Assembly: GCF_002902565.1 (NCBI RefSeq)
Contig: NZ_PPRC01000007.1
Location: forward strand, 1 to 52,404
Source: Staphylococcus petrasii
GTDB taxonomy: Bacteria > Bacillota > Bacilli > Staphylococcales > Staphylococcaceae
DNA: 52,404 nt
Reading direction: 5' to 3'
In this document: positions 44,129 to 52,302 of the stretch, piece by piece
How positions within the stretch are numbered: the first letter of the stretch is position 1
How the letters are laid out: each line of letters starts with the position of its first letter
Notes under the pieces: model-generated
Database searches by the model: none
Seen by the model: the letters and a program-made list of their open reading frames with translations, nothing else
What the model was told of the DNA's origin: nothing
Program-made: the position numbers and the translations under genes

Positions 44129-44920
44129 ATGAACTGGAAACGAACGAAGACATTGTTTATTTTCGTATTTGTTCTTGTTAACATCCTGCTAGTTATGATT
44201 TACATTAACAAGGTGACGAAGTCTCAGATTAACGAGTCAGAGAGTGATAATGAGGTTAATTTTCAACAAGAAGAGATTAAGATTTCGAAAGATGTGTTGA
44301 ATAAAGATGTCAGTGGTACAAAGATGCAGATGATTACTGCGACGTCGAAGAATTTCGATAATTATGCGGAAGATAAATCGTCGTTGGAAGCGGATGACGC
44401 GGGTTATACGCTGACTGGTGAGATTAATAGTACGGTTAATGTGAGTGATAGTAATTTAAGTGATTTGAAGAATTACATTATGGATAATATTTATAATGGT
44501 AAGGCGTATCAGTTAGGTAGTGTGTCGTCGAATACGGTGACGTATGAGCAGACGTATGATGGTTATCCATTGATGAATAATAATAAGGCGCGTTTACGTT
44601 TTAATGTGAGTGATGGTAAGGCGACGAGTTATAAGCAGACGGTAATGAGTAAGATTGAGCCTGCGCAAAGTGATAGTAATCCTAAGAAGCAGGTGATTAC
44701 GCCACGTAAGGCGATTGAGACATTGTATTTTAATCGTTATTTAAAATCGGGCGATGAAGTGTTGGATGCGAGACTTGGTTATTACTCAGTCGTGAGGGAA
44801 ACGAATGTGCAGTTGTTGCAAGCGAACTGGGAGATTAAGGTGAAGCATAAAGGCAAAAATGATACAAAGACATATTATGTTGAGGCGAGATCAGCAAACC
44901 CTAAGGTTATTGATAACTAA
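44129..44920 (+). CDS. walI: WalK regulatory membrane protein WalI (YycI)
   Basis: A 263-residue protein with one N-terminal transmembrane helix (LFIFVFVLVNILLVMIYI) and an outside domain of the YycI fold. It works with WalH on WalK. ATG 44129 immediately follows the walH stop, with GGGAGG upstream. Oddity: from about 44,330 to 44,720 codons ending in G (AAG, GCG, ACG, TCG, GTG, CAG) are far more frequent than in neighbouring genes. Confidence 0.92.
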   Translation: MNWKRTKTLFIFVFVLVNILLVMIYINKVTKSQINESESDNEVNFQQEEIKISKDVLNKDVSGTKMQMITATSKNFDNYAEDKSSLEADDAGYTLTGEINSTVNVSDSNLSDLKNYIMDNIYNGKAYQLGSVSSNTVTYEQTYDGYPLMNNNKARLRFNVSDGKATSYKQTVMSKIEPAQSDSNPKKQVITPRKAIETLYFNRYLKSGDEVLDARLGYYSVVRETNVQLLQANWEIKVKHKGKNDTKTYYVEARSANPKVIDN

Positions 44921-44989
44921 TTATCTTAAATAAAAGGATAATTCTTACGAATTATTACGTGCTCTTGTTGCGTATGTTTTTATCTTTAT

Positions 44990-45126
44990 AAAATTCTTAA
45001 ATGGATTTTGCATTCACTTTAGTTGAGATGCTTGCCTAGGGGGCTGGGTCGAGCCTTGGTCTCGACACTCATCCTGCTCCCTCAGGCGTCACTCAACTAC
45101 GTTCATGCTCCATTTGAAGAATTTTT
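44990..45126. repeat. Long imperfect palindrome after walI
   Basis: AAAATTCTT at the left pairs with AAGAATTTT at the right, and pairing continues inward through TAGTTGAG/CTCAACTA, CCTAGGGGGC/GCTCCCTCAGG and a tip GTCGAG/CTCGAC. CTCAACTACG (45092-45101) also occurs in the palindrome after rplI. Related degraded sequence continues to about 45215. Confidence 0.8.
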
Positions 45127-45421
45127 ACTTAAATGTCTAAGCGCTTAAGTTCATAAGAAGTTGTTCTTTTAAGTGGTGGGCAACATCGCTACGTAATAAT
45201 CTTCAGAATTCTTTACGGAATTTAAGTTTAATAAACTTTTCAATAATAACTAACTAACCTTATCCTTTCTCTTCTCTTATTTAAGAAAGGGAGTGGTTTG
45301 GGGTATGGAAAGTATAGTAAGTGTGTGGGGTTTAGGTTTCATGCACTTACTTTTTTGTGTTTTTGTAGAGGATTTGATTTATAAACAAGGAATTGGAACT
45401 TTAATTTCTGTGTTGATATAG

Positions 45422-45493
45422 TATAATATAAAGGTATTTTTAAAGGACTGGAATGTTTCGGATGATGTGAATTGTTCGAAACATCATTTTTTA
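45422..45493 (+). other. -10 box and hairpin upstream of walJ
   Basis: TATAAT (45422-45427) is followed by ATGTTTCG (45453-45460) pairing with CGAAACAT (45477-45484) and a T run. This could be a short RNA or attenuator ahead of walJ. The region 45127-45421 shows no gene. Confidence 0.4.
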
Positions 45494-45569
45494 GGAAAAA
45501 GAGTGCAGAATAGAGAATTTAGACTGAAAGCACTCTAACATATAGATTAGGTTGTCGAAGGTAGAAAGG

Positions 45570-46370
45570 ATGAGCTGCTTGATACGTATGAGTGTTCTGG
45601 CGAGTGGCAGTACGGGGAATGCCACTTATGTAGAAAGTGATAAAGGCAGTCTTTTAGTAGATGTTGGACTCACTGGTAAAAAAATGGAAGAGTTATTTAG
45701 CCAAATAGATAGAAATATGAAAGATTTAAACGGTATATTGGTTACTCATGAGCATAGTGATCATATTAAAGGATTAGGTGTGGTTGCACGTAAATATGGT
45801 TTGCCGATTTATGCGAATGAGAATACATGGAAAGCTATCGATAAAAAAGATGGTAAAATTCCAATGGATCAAAAATTCATTTTTAATCCATATGAAACGA
45901 AATCAATTGCAGGTTTTGATATAGAGTCATTTAATGTATCTCACGATGCGATTGACCCTCAGTTTTACATTTTCCATAATAATTATAAGAAATTTACGAT
46001 GATTACAGACACAGGTTATGTTTCTGACCGTATGAAAGGCATGATTCAAGGTAGTGATGTCTTTATGTTTGAGAGTAATCATGATGTGGATATGTTACGT
46101 ATGTGTCGTTATCCGTGGAAGACAAAACAACGTATTTTAAGCGATATGGGACATGTATCAAATGAGGATGCAGGACTTGCGATGACGGATGTTATTACAG
46201 GCAATACGAAGCGTATTTATCTTTCTCACTTATCTCAAGATAATAATATGAAAGAATTAGCTCGTATGAGTGTGGGACAAGTGTTAAATGAACATGATAT
46301 TGATACAGAAAGAGAAGTATTATTGTGCGATACAGATAAAGCACAAGCAACTCCTATTTACACATTATAA
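45570..46370 (+). CDS. walJ: Metallo-beta-lactamase-fold exonuclease WalJ (YycJ)
   Basis: A 266-residue metallo-hydrolase. The metal motif is [10 protein letters not shown] (HxHxDH type), with further ligands in [15 protein letters not shown] and LSHLSQDN. WalJ/YycJ homologues act as 5'-3' exonucleases on DNA and are tied to wal operons. I use ATG 45570 ([13 protein letters not shown]), matching the family start; the frame opens at TTG 45552. It lies 650 bp after walI with a palindrome between, so it probably has its own promoter. Confidence 0.88.
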   Translation: MSCLIRMSVLASGSTGNATYVESDKGSLLVDVGLTGKKMEELFSQIDRNMKDLNGILVTHEHSDHIKGLGVVARKYGLPIYANENTWKAIDKKDGKIPMDQKFIFNPYETKSIAGFDIESFNVSHDAIDPQFYIFHNNYKKFTMITDTGYVSDRMKGMIQGSDVFMFESNHDVDMLRMCRYPWKTKQRILSDMGHVSNEDAGLAMTDVITGNTKRIYLSHLSQDNNMKELARMSVGQVLNEHDIDTEREVLLCDTDKAQATPIYTL

Positions 46371-46384
46371 TAATTAAGACAGTC

Positions 46385-46424
46385 GGCCTACTTATAATTT
46401 AAATAATTGTAAGTAGGTCTTTTT
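46385..46424 (+). terminator. Terminator of walJ
   Basis: GGCCTACTTA (46385-46394) pairs with TAAGTAGGTC (46410-46419, one G-T pair), followed by five T's. Confidence 0.8.
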
Positions 46425-46511
46425 CTATATTTTTGAAGTAATTATCTAATAATTTGAACTATACATTAATATTCATAAGGAACCCTATAAAAGTAGGATT
46501 TGGATAAAATG

Positions 46512-46750
46512 TGTGAATAAATATTTAAGACTTACTTCAAGTTATCCCCAAAAATAGAAGAAGTTATCCACTGTTGTGTATAATACACACAGAAATACTC
46601 ACATTATTCACAGACTTATCCACAAATTCGAGGTGTTAATAACATATTTTGGTGCTATTTCTAAATTTTTCCACAGAATTTATATACATTACTGTTATAA
46701 TTAGAGGGAATTCTGTTAACAAGTTAATAACTTGTGGATAAGTGGGATAA
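46512..46750. promoter_or_regulatory. DnaA-box cluster upstream of rlmH
   Basis: Exact TTATNCACA boxes lie at 46512-46520 (minus), 46575-46583 (minus), 46604-46612 (plus), 46616-46624 (plus) and 46733-46741 (minus). One-mismatch boxes lie at 46542, 46564, 46668 and 46742. The density is like that of oriC, but about 29 kb away. Confidence 0.85.
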
Positions 46751-46774
46751 CTATTAACATCTATGGAGGATTAT

Positions 46775-47254
46775 ATGAAGATAACTATCTTAGCTGTAGG
46801 CAAATTAAAAGAAAAATATTGGAAACAGGCTATTGCAGAATATGAAAAAAGATTAGGTGCTTATTCCAAAATTGAAATTATTGAAGTACCAGATGAGAAA
46901 GCACCAGAAAATATGAGCGATAAAGAAATCGAGCAAGTGAAAGAAAAAGAAGGACAACGCCTTCTAGCTAAAATTAAACCACAAGCAACGGTTATAACTT
47001 TAGAGATACAAGGCAAAATGTTGTCATCAGAAGGATTAGCACAAGAACTTCAACAACGCATGACGCAAGGTCAAAGCGACTTTGTATTTGTTATTGGAGG
47101 ATCAAACGGCTTACATGAAGACGTCTTAAAACGCAGCAACTATGCCCTTTCCTTCAGTAAAATGACATTCCCTCATCAAATGATGCGCGTCGTCTTAATC
47201 GAACAAGTATATCGAGCATTTAAAATAATGCGAGGCGAAGCATATCATAAATGA
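46775..47254 (+). CDS. rlmH: 23S rRNA pseudouridine-1915 N3-methyltransferase RlmH
   Basis: A 159-residue SPOUT methyltransferase (formerly orfX) acting on the ribosome. The knotted SAM site is [13 protein letters not shown], and the C-terminal stretch [22 protein letters not shown] is typical. ATG 46775 has GGAGG 5 nt upstream; the ATG at 46763 overlaps that site. Its last codons (GEAYHK) form the SCC attachment sequence, so elements insert without breaking it. The DnaA boxes upstream suggest replication-linked control. Confidence 0.97.
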   Translation: MKITILAVGKLKEKYWKQAIAEYEKRLGAYSKIEIIEVPDEKAPENMSDKEIEQVKEKEGQRLLAKIKPQATVITLEIQGKMLSSEGLAQELQQRMTQGQSDFVFVIGGSNGLHEDVLKRSNYALSFSKMTFPHQMMRVVLIEQVYRAFKIMRGEAYHK

Positions 47255-47265
47255 TGCGGTTTTTT
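47237..47265 (+). other. SCC attachment site (first copy) at the rlmH 3' end
   Basis: The sequence starting GAAGCATATCATAAATGATG and ending in a T run is the known target of staphylococcal Ccr recombinases. It overlaps the rlmH stop codon. An exact 29-bp copy lies at 47339-47367. Confidence 0.9.
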
Positions 47266-47338
47266 CAGCCGCTTCATAAAGGGATTTTGAACGTATCGGA
47301 ACGTATGAGGTTTATGAGAATTGCCGTTATGTTTTTGT

Positions 47339-47367
47339 GAAGCATATCATAAATGATGCGGTTTTTT
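47339..47367 (+). other. SCC attachment site (second copy)
   Basis: All 29 bp are identical to 47237-47265, in the same orientation. Only 73 bp lie between the two, with no gene. It marks a second junction of the rlmH-linked accessory region. Confidence 0.85.
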
Positions 47368-47376
47368 ATTAATTTA

Positions 47377-47405
47377 TTGACTAAAAATACAGTACGCAAT
47401 ATTAA
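47377..47405 (+). promoter_or_regulatory. Promoter just inside the second att site, driving the hsd remnant and hsdS
   Basis: TTGACT (47377-47382) and TATTAA (47400-47405) are 17 bp apart. The -35 starts 9 bp after the att repeat. Confidence 0.55.
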
Positions 47406-47461
47406 TTATTATCAAATTTTGATATATTTAAAGAAAGATTAAGTTTAGGATGGATGAATGA

Positions 47462-47605
47462 ATGGCTTATCAGAGTGAATATGCATTAGAAAATGAGGTA
47501 CTTCAACAACTTGAGGAATTAGGCTATGAAAGAGTAAATATACATAATACTGAATCAGAAATTAATGAATATCTCAAAGAATTAGGAGCGTTAAAACATG
47601 TCTGA
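47462..47605 (+). pseudogene. Fused remnant: start of HsdR joined to end of HsdM
   Basis: A 47-residue frame. The first 29 or so residues ([20 protein letters not shown] and on) match my memory of the start of staphylococcal type I restriction subunit HsdR; the last 16 or so ([15 protein letters not shown]) look like the C-terminal tail of an HsdM methylase. It overlaps hsdS by 8 bp, the usual hsdM-hsdS arrangement. The best reading is an in-frame deletion of about 4 kb that removed the restriction and methylation domains. I recall a similar short frame downstream of orfX in S. aureus, not verified. AGGATGG precedes ATG 47462. Whether the peptide has a use is unknown. Confidence 0.6.
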
Positions 47606-48824
47606 ACATAAAAATACTCCAGAATTAAGATTTCCAGAGTTTAAAGATGAATGGTATCAATCAAATTTAGACGAAATGTGTTCATTTACTTCGGGCGGTA
47701 CTCCTAGTAGAAAAATAAATAAGTACTGGGATGGAGATATTCCATGGATTACAACAAGTGATTTGAATAATAAATTTATTAAAAATATATTTACTAAAAT
47801 AACTTCTTCAGGTTTAAAAAATTCATCAGCAAAATTAATAACTGAACCAGCAATAATCTTAGCAATGTACGGTCAAGGCAAAACAAGAGGTAAATGTTCC
47901 ATATTAAATTTCCCAGCTACTACAAACCAAGCTTGTGCTATTTTACAACCTAATGAATTTAATAACATTGAATTTGTGTATCAATTTCTAGAAAAAAATT
48001 ACACTTATTTAAGAGCTCAATCTAATGAAGGGAGTCAAAAAAATTTAAGTTTATCTCTTTTAAAAAAAATAAAAATTAATTATCCATCTCTGTTTGAACA
48101 AAATAAAATTAGTGATTTCTTTAGCAAACTCGACCACCAAATTGAGTTAGAAGAAAAGAAACTTGAACTCTTAGAGCAACAAAAACGTGGGTATATGCAA
48201 AAGATTTTCTCTCAAGAGTTAAGATTTAAAGATGCAAATGGAAATAGTTATCCGAAGTGGGAACAAGAAAAACTAGATGATGTAGCTAATTATAGAAGAG
48301 GGTCTTTTCCACAACCTTACGGAAAAAGAGAATGGTATGATGAAATAAATGGAGAACCATTTGTGCAAGTTGTTGATGTTGACAAAAATATGAAGTTGCA
48401 TAACCAAACTAAACAAAAAATTAGTAACTTAGCAAAACCTAAAAGTGTAAAAGGGTTTATAGGTGATATAGTAGTAACATTACAAGGTAGCATAGGTAGA
48501 GTAGCAATTTTACAATATGACGCATATATTGACAGAACCTTACTACTAATTAATTCTTTTAAAATAGAAATGAACAAAGATTACTTTAAATATGTATTAT
48601 ATTTATTGTTTTTAAAAGAAAAAGAACGAGCGCCTGGTGGAACAATAAAAACTATCACTAAAACTGTTCTTTCAAATTTTAAAATAGATGTACCAATTAT
48701 AGAAGAGCAGGAAAAAATAGGTAACCTTTTTAATGCATTAGATAAAACTATTGAAATACAAGGTGACAAAGTTAATTTTCTTAAACAACGTAAACAAGGC
48801 TTGTTACAGAAAATGTTTGTCTGA
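47598..48824 (+). CDS. hsdS: Type I restriction-modification specificity subunit HsdS (orphan)
   Basis: A 408-residue, full-length HsdS. It begins with the typical [13 protein letters not shown]; target recognition domain 1 spans about 20-155, a conserved coiled coil about 165-205 ([21 protein letters not shown]), domain 2 about 215-360, and a second coiled coil ends in [14 protein letters not shown]. It would set the DNA sequence recognised by an HsdM/HsdR complex. No hsdM or hsdR is intact in the window, so it must act with subunits encoded elsewhere or be idle. AT-rich codon use differs from the core genes and suggests acquisition. Confidence 0.92.
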   Translation: MSEHKNTPELRFPEFKDEWYQSNLDEMCSFTSGGTPSRKINKYWDGDIPWITTSDLNNKFIKNIFTKITSSGLKNSSAKLITEPAIILAMYGQGKTRGKCSILNFPATTNQACAILQPNEFNNIEFVYQFLEKNYTYLRAQSNEGSQKNLSLSLLKKIKINYPSLFEQNKISDFFSKLDHQIELEEKKLELLEQQKRGYMQKIFSQELRFKDANGNSYPKWEQEKLDDVANYRRGSFPQPYGKREWYDEINGEPFVQVVDVDKNMKLHNQTKQKISNLAKPKSVKGFIGDIVVTLQGSIGRVAILQYDAYIDRTLLLINSFKIEMNKDYFKYVLYLLFLKEKERAPGGTIKTITKTVLSNFKIDVPIIEEQEKIGNLFNALDKTIEIQGDKVNFLKQRKQGLLQKMFV

Positions 48825-48869
48825 TTCTTATAAAATCCTATTATGTTAACTAAAAGGAGAGACGTATTA

Positions 48870-49253
48870 ATGAAAGATGAAAATTTAGACATTTTTATGT
48901 CAATGCTAGTTGACATTTCCTTAAAAGCTAAGCAATTTAGATTTTTAAACCAAGAAAAAGAAAAGATAGAAAAAATACTGGAATTATTGGTTTGTAAAGA
49001 ACAAATTATATTTTTAGGGAATACTTCTGCAAGTAACAAACCTTATTTGTATCTTATTCCTGAATATTATTCATTAACAAAAGAACTCATAGATAAGATA
49101 AATACAAATTTTGATTTGTATACCATTGAAAATAATCTGTATCACAAAGTTCGAATGAATGATTCAGGCATATTAGTGAAAATTCCTATTGACCAGGATA
49201 GTTTTGATATAACAGAAAAAAGTAGATATGTCTCAAATGAACTGGTAGTATAA
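48870..49253 (+). CDS. Unrecognised 127-residue protein downstream of hsdS
   Basis: I do not recognise this protein. ATG 48870 has AGGAGA 9 nt upstream; an ATG at 48843 includes that site and is unlikely. It is AT-rich, with a helical, charged first half (ISLKAKQFRFLNQEKEKIEK) and a beta-like second half (YHKVRMNDSGILVKIPI), no signal peptide and no membrane segment. It lies 45 bp after hsdS and before a terminator, so it is probably co-transcribed with it. A role with the restriction system is possible but only suggested by position. Confidence 0.6.
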   Translation: MKDENLDIFMSMLVDISLKAKQFRFLNQEKEKIEKILELLVCKEQIIFLGNTSASNKPYLYLIPEYYSLTKELIDKINTNFDLYTIENNLYHKVRMNDSGILVKIPIDQDSFDITEKSRYVSNELVV

Positions 49254-49321
49254 CAAATCTATTAACTTTCATCTATAATTAAAAAATATAAGAAATTAGA
49301 AAAAACAAAAAAATAAATTTA

Positions 49322-49363
49322 AGAGCATCCCTCACCGCTAAGTGAAGGATGCTCTAGTTTTAT
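49322..49363 (+). terminator. Terminator of the hsdS transcript, also near the peptidase side
   Basis: AGAGCATCC (49322-49330) pairs with GGATGCTCT (49347-49355), extended by TCAC/GTGA inside, with T's after it. Its first 16 bases recur at 50891-50906. Confidence 0.8.
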
Positions 49364-49376
49364 TAGAATATAGTTT

Positions 49377-49502
49377 TCATTTTAATAGATAATGGTTAAT
49401 AATTGTCTGTAAATCATTGTTAAGTACCGTTGTGATAGTGTCATCATTCATAAAATAATCATAGATTTTATCAAGTATTTTCTCATCTTCAATTAATGAC
49501 AT
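49377..49502 (-). CDS. Possible small or truncated open frame, 41 residues
   Basis: ATG 49500-49502 to TGA 49377-49379 encodes MSLIEDEKILDKIYDYFMND and on to INHYLLK. The frame stays open for eleven more codons upstream without a start or ribosome site, so it looks like the C-terminal remnant of a longer gene. Not recognised. Confidence 0.3.
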   Translation of the reverse strand: MSLIEDEKILDKIYDYFMNDDTITTVLNNDLQTIINHYLLK

Positions 49503-49574
49503 TAGTTTAGAGATTTGACTAATGACGCTTATTAGGGTTCGTTAACTGATAAAATGAGAACTAGAAAATTAGTA

Positions 49575-50801
49575 TTATTTAGATTTACCATCTAAATAAT
49601 TAACAAAGATATCTTTAAAAATATCTATATAATTTAAATACATGTTTTTATAAATAAATTCATCAATTTGGTGAGCGACTAAGGAATCTCCAGGGCCAAA
49701 TATTGCTAGATCGACATTATCTTTATTTTCACCTAATAAACTTGAAGCATCAGTTGTACCAATTAAAGCACTAATCACAATATCATCATCAACATACTTA
49801 GAAGCGATATTAGAAATGCATTGAATTAAATCATTATCTTTGTCACTTACAACAGGGTGATGGTTGCTAGGAATCGTTAATTCTAATTTTTCTTTATCCA
49901 CTCTTTGAATTACTTTTTCGAATAAATCTTTTACGAATACATTGTCATATTCAGGAACCGTTCTTACATTATATTCAACTGTTGCTTTTTCTGGAACAGA
50001 ATTAAATTGGTCTCCGCCATTTATAATTGAATTTAACATTGTAAATCCCGAAAATATATGTGTTTCATCATCATCAATATCTTTATCTAGATTCTTCTCC
50101 ATCATAGGTACAACATCAAGTTGATGTTTTTTATCATTGTTTTTAATATGTTTATACTCTGAACGCATTTCATTGATAAAGTCAATTAAGATATCAATAG
50201 CGTTTACACCTAATTGCGGCATCGAGCTATGTGCCGCTTTACCTTTAGCTGTTACTTGACAACTCATAGAACCTTTATGTGCGTAATAAACGATATTATT
50301 TGTTGGTTCGCCAATAATTAAACCATCCACATCATCTAAATAACCCTGCTTATTAAATAATAAGGCACCTTTTTGTTCTTTTTCTTCACCACTTGTAGCA
50401 AGTAAACGAATCGTACCTTGGTTTAATTTATTCTCTTCTTTTAATTCAATTAAAGCTAGAACGAGCGCAACAAGCCCCCCTTTCATGTCTGTTGTGCCTC
50501 TACCGTAAAGTTTGTCATCTTTTTCTGTGAGTTCAAATGGAGGATACGTCCATTCATTTTTGTCGCCACTTGCTACGACATCCATATGACCACTAATTGC
50601 TAATATAGGAAATCCACTTCCGATTTCTGCAACGAGGTTTGCTCTTGTATCATTAATTTCTAAAATATTTGAATCGATATCATATTGAGATAATAATTTT
50701 TTCAAATACACACATACCTCTTTTTCATTATCATTTTCGCTTTTGATTTTAACAACGTCAGATAGAATGTCTATTTTCTCTTTTTCACTAAATACACTCA
50801 T
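49575..50801 (-). CDS. M20-family metallopeptidase (ArgE/DapE-type deacylase)
   Basis: A 408-residue zinc hydrolase of the M20 family, full length. Zinc ligands and catalytic residues are visible: GHMDVV (about 70-75), GRGTTDMKGG (about 100-109), SGEEKEQKG with the catalytic Glu, IIGEPT with a ligand Asp/Glu, and a final His in VAHQIDEF. A lid domain lies between. AAAGGAGAT precedes the ATG. Relatives are often annotated as succinyl-diaminopimelate desuccinylase, but substrates vary (N-acyl amino acids or dipeptides), and no dap genes are nearby. It stands alone between two related hairpins. Confidence 0.85.
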   Translation of the reverse strand: MSVFSEKEKIDILSDVVKIKSENDNEKEVCVYLKKLLSQYDIDSNILEINDTRANLVAEIGSGFPILAISGHMDVVASGDKNEWTYPPFELTEKDDKLYGRGTTDMKGGLVALVLALIELKEENKLNQGTIRLLATSGEEKEQKGALLFNKQGYLDDVDGLIIGEPTNNIVYYAHKGSMSCQVTAKGKAAHSSMPQLGVNAIDILIDFINEMRSEYKHIKNNDKKHQLDVVPMMEKNLDKDIDDDETHIFSGFTMLNSIINGGDQFNSVPEKATVEYNVRTVPEYDNVFVKDLFEKVIQRVDKEKLELTIPSNHHPVVSDKDNDLIQCISNIASKYVDDDIVISALIGTTDASSLLGENKDNVDLAIFGPGDSLVAHQIDEFIYKNMYLNYIDIFKDIFVNYLDGKSK

Positions 50802-50890
50802 TGTATTATCTCCTTTTCACAGTCCTTTCATTATTCTTTACCACTTTTGTTAGTTTATATGCATAAATTATACTTACGTAGAATAAAAAT

Positions 50891-50926
50891 AGAGCATCCC
50901 TCACCGTAAGAGTGAGACGTGCTCTA
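50891..50926 (-). terminator. Hairpin terminator upstream of the peptidase gene
   Basis: AGAGCATCCCTCAC (from 50891) pairs imperfectly with GTGAGACGTGCTCT (to 50925). On the minus strand it is followed by ATTTTTATTC, so it likely ends the 51144-52085 transcript. The rest of 50802-51143 holds no gene that I can see. Confidence 0.6.
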
Positions 50927-51143
50927 TTCCTTTAAGTATTATACTTAGAGGTAATTTATTATCTATAAAGATTTATTGGATATTGAAAATACTTATTACT
51001 TTAATACATGAAAATTATACAACTACTATAAATCAGCATATAGATGTTTTAAGTCAATGATAGCAATTGAGTTTTATCAAAAAAATACCAATTCTTTCAA
51101 ATAATTCACAAAAAAGTATAGTTTAATTTTACATTATTTCATA

Positions 51144-52085
51144 TTAACGTTTATTTAACTTCATTTCTAATTGATGAATGAGATGAGTAATCAGTTCATT
51201 ATTAGGAGTTTCGATACCTAATGATTTACCATAGTCCACAATTTGACCATTTAAGTAATCTATTTCAGTTAAACGACCATGATTATAATCTTGATGCATT
51301 GAAGGATAGTGTAAACCTTGTGCATGATCAGGATAAGCTGCTTCAATTTTCGAGATTAAGTCGTTAATATGAATATCTACATTTTTAGCATGTGCTACGT
51401 CGACAATTTCTTCAATGACTGGACGTATCATTGCTCTAGAATGATCATAAGCGCCCAATTCACCAATTGTTTTATCTAATATCGTGCACAATGGATTTAA
51501 AACACTGTTAAGCGTAGCTTTAGACCATATCGCTTTAAATACATCATTACTGATAGTGGCATTTAAATGGGCTTGATTTAAGATATCTGCAATTTCTTGA
51601 GTACGTGAGTCTTTTTTACCATCAGCACGTTGAAAGTCAATTGAACCTTCACCTTCTAATAGCAATTGACCTGGACCACGTAATCCAGCTGTCCACATTG
51701 TTACGGCTAAGAAAATTTGTGATTTTGGAACGAATTGTGATAGACGTTCGTCATGGCCTAAACCATTCATCATACATAAGATGGCAGTATCCTCGCTAAT
51801 TGCTCCCTGATCTTTTAAAGTTTGCATCATTTGTTCAGATTGCATTGATTTTGTTAAAAGAACAATAATATCATATGTCTCTTTGACTTCTTCAGGGAAT
51901 GTTGCACGCATCTCAACAGTGTACGTCTCATTTTCAGTTTGAACTTCTATTCCTTTTTCATTTATTCGATGAACATGATCTTTCCAGTAATCAAGTAAAG
52001 TGACATCTTGTCCACTTTGTTTTAGGTAAGTACCAATACGGCTTCCCATTGCACCCGCACCAGCAATTGCAATTTTCTTAGACAT
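51144..52085 (-). CDS. Ketopantoate reductase-family oxidoreductase
   Basis: A 313-residue PanE/ApbA-family enzyme. The NAD(P)-binding loop GAGAMGSRIG starts near residue 9; LLTKSMQS is the KPA family stretch, followed by MMNGLGHDE; the C-terminal helical domain has KAIWSKATLNSVLNPL with the catalytic Lys. It would reduce 2-ketopantoate to pantoate with NADPH, but the genome region has no panB or panC, so another 2-keto acid is possible. ATG 52083-52085 with GGAG 8 nt upstream is preferred over a GTG three codons earlier. Confidence 0.85.
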   Translation of the reverse strand: MSKKIAIAGAGAMGSRIGTYLKQSGQDVTLLDYWKDHVHRINEKGIEVQTENETYTVEMRATFPEEVKETYDIIVLLTKSMQSEQMMQTLKDQGAISEDTAILCMMNGLGHDERLSQFVPKSQIFLAVTMWTAGLRGPGQLLLEGEGSIDFQRADGKKDSRTQEIADILNQAHLNATISNDVFKAIWSKATLNSVLNPLCTILDKTIGELGAYDHSRAMIRPVIEEIVDVAHAKNVDIHINDLISKIEAAYPDHAQGLHYPSMHQDYNHGRLTEIDYLNGQIVDYGKSLGIETPNNELITHLIHQLEMKLNKR

Positions 52086-52273
52086 ATTGAACACTCCTCG
52101 TTTTTTTATATATTATATTTATTTCCACTAAAACATCTTTTAAAACTTATCTTTTAGCATTGATTTGTTTTGAAGTATATATACACCATAATACTAAAAT
52201 ATGAGTATAAAAATCATTTTAGGGAATGTCACGAATATTAGTATATGTTTCATTGTAAAAAGAGTAACTTTGA

Positions 52274-52302
52274 TTGACAAAATACAAAACGATGCGTATT
52301 TA
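52274..52302 (+). promoter_or_regulatory. Outward promoter at the right edge
   Basis: TTGACA (52274-52279) and TATTTA (52297-52302) are 17 bp apart and point out of the window, presumably to a gene that starts beyond 52404. No gene is seen in 52086-52404. Confidence 0.45.

Noticed and set aside
47598..48824. Invertible hsdS phase-variation locus
   Set aside because: There is no second or partial hsdS in reverse orientation and no recombinase nearby.
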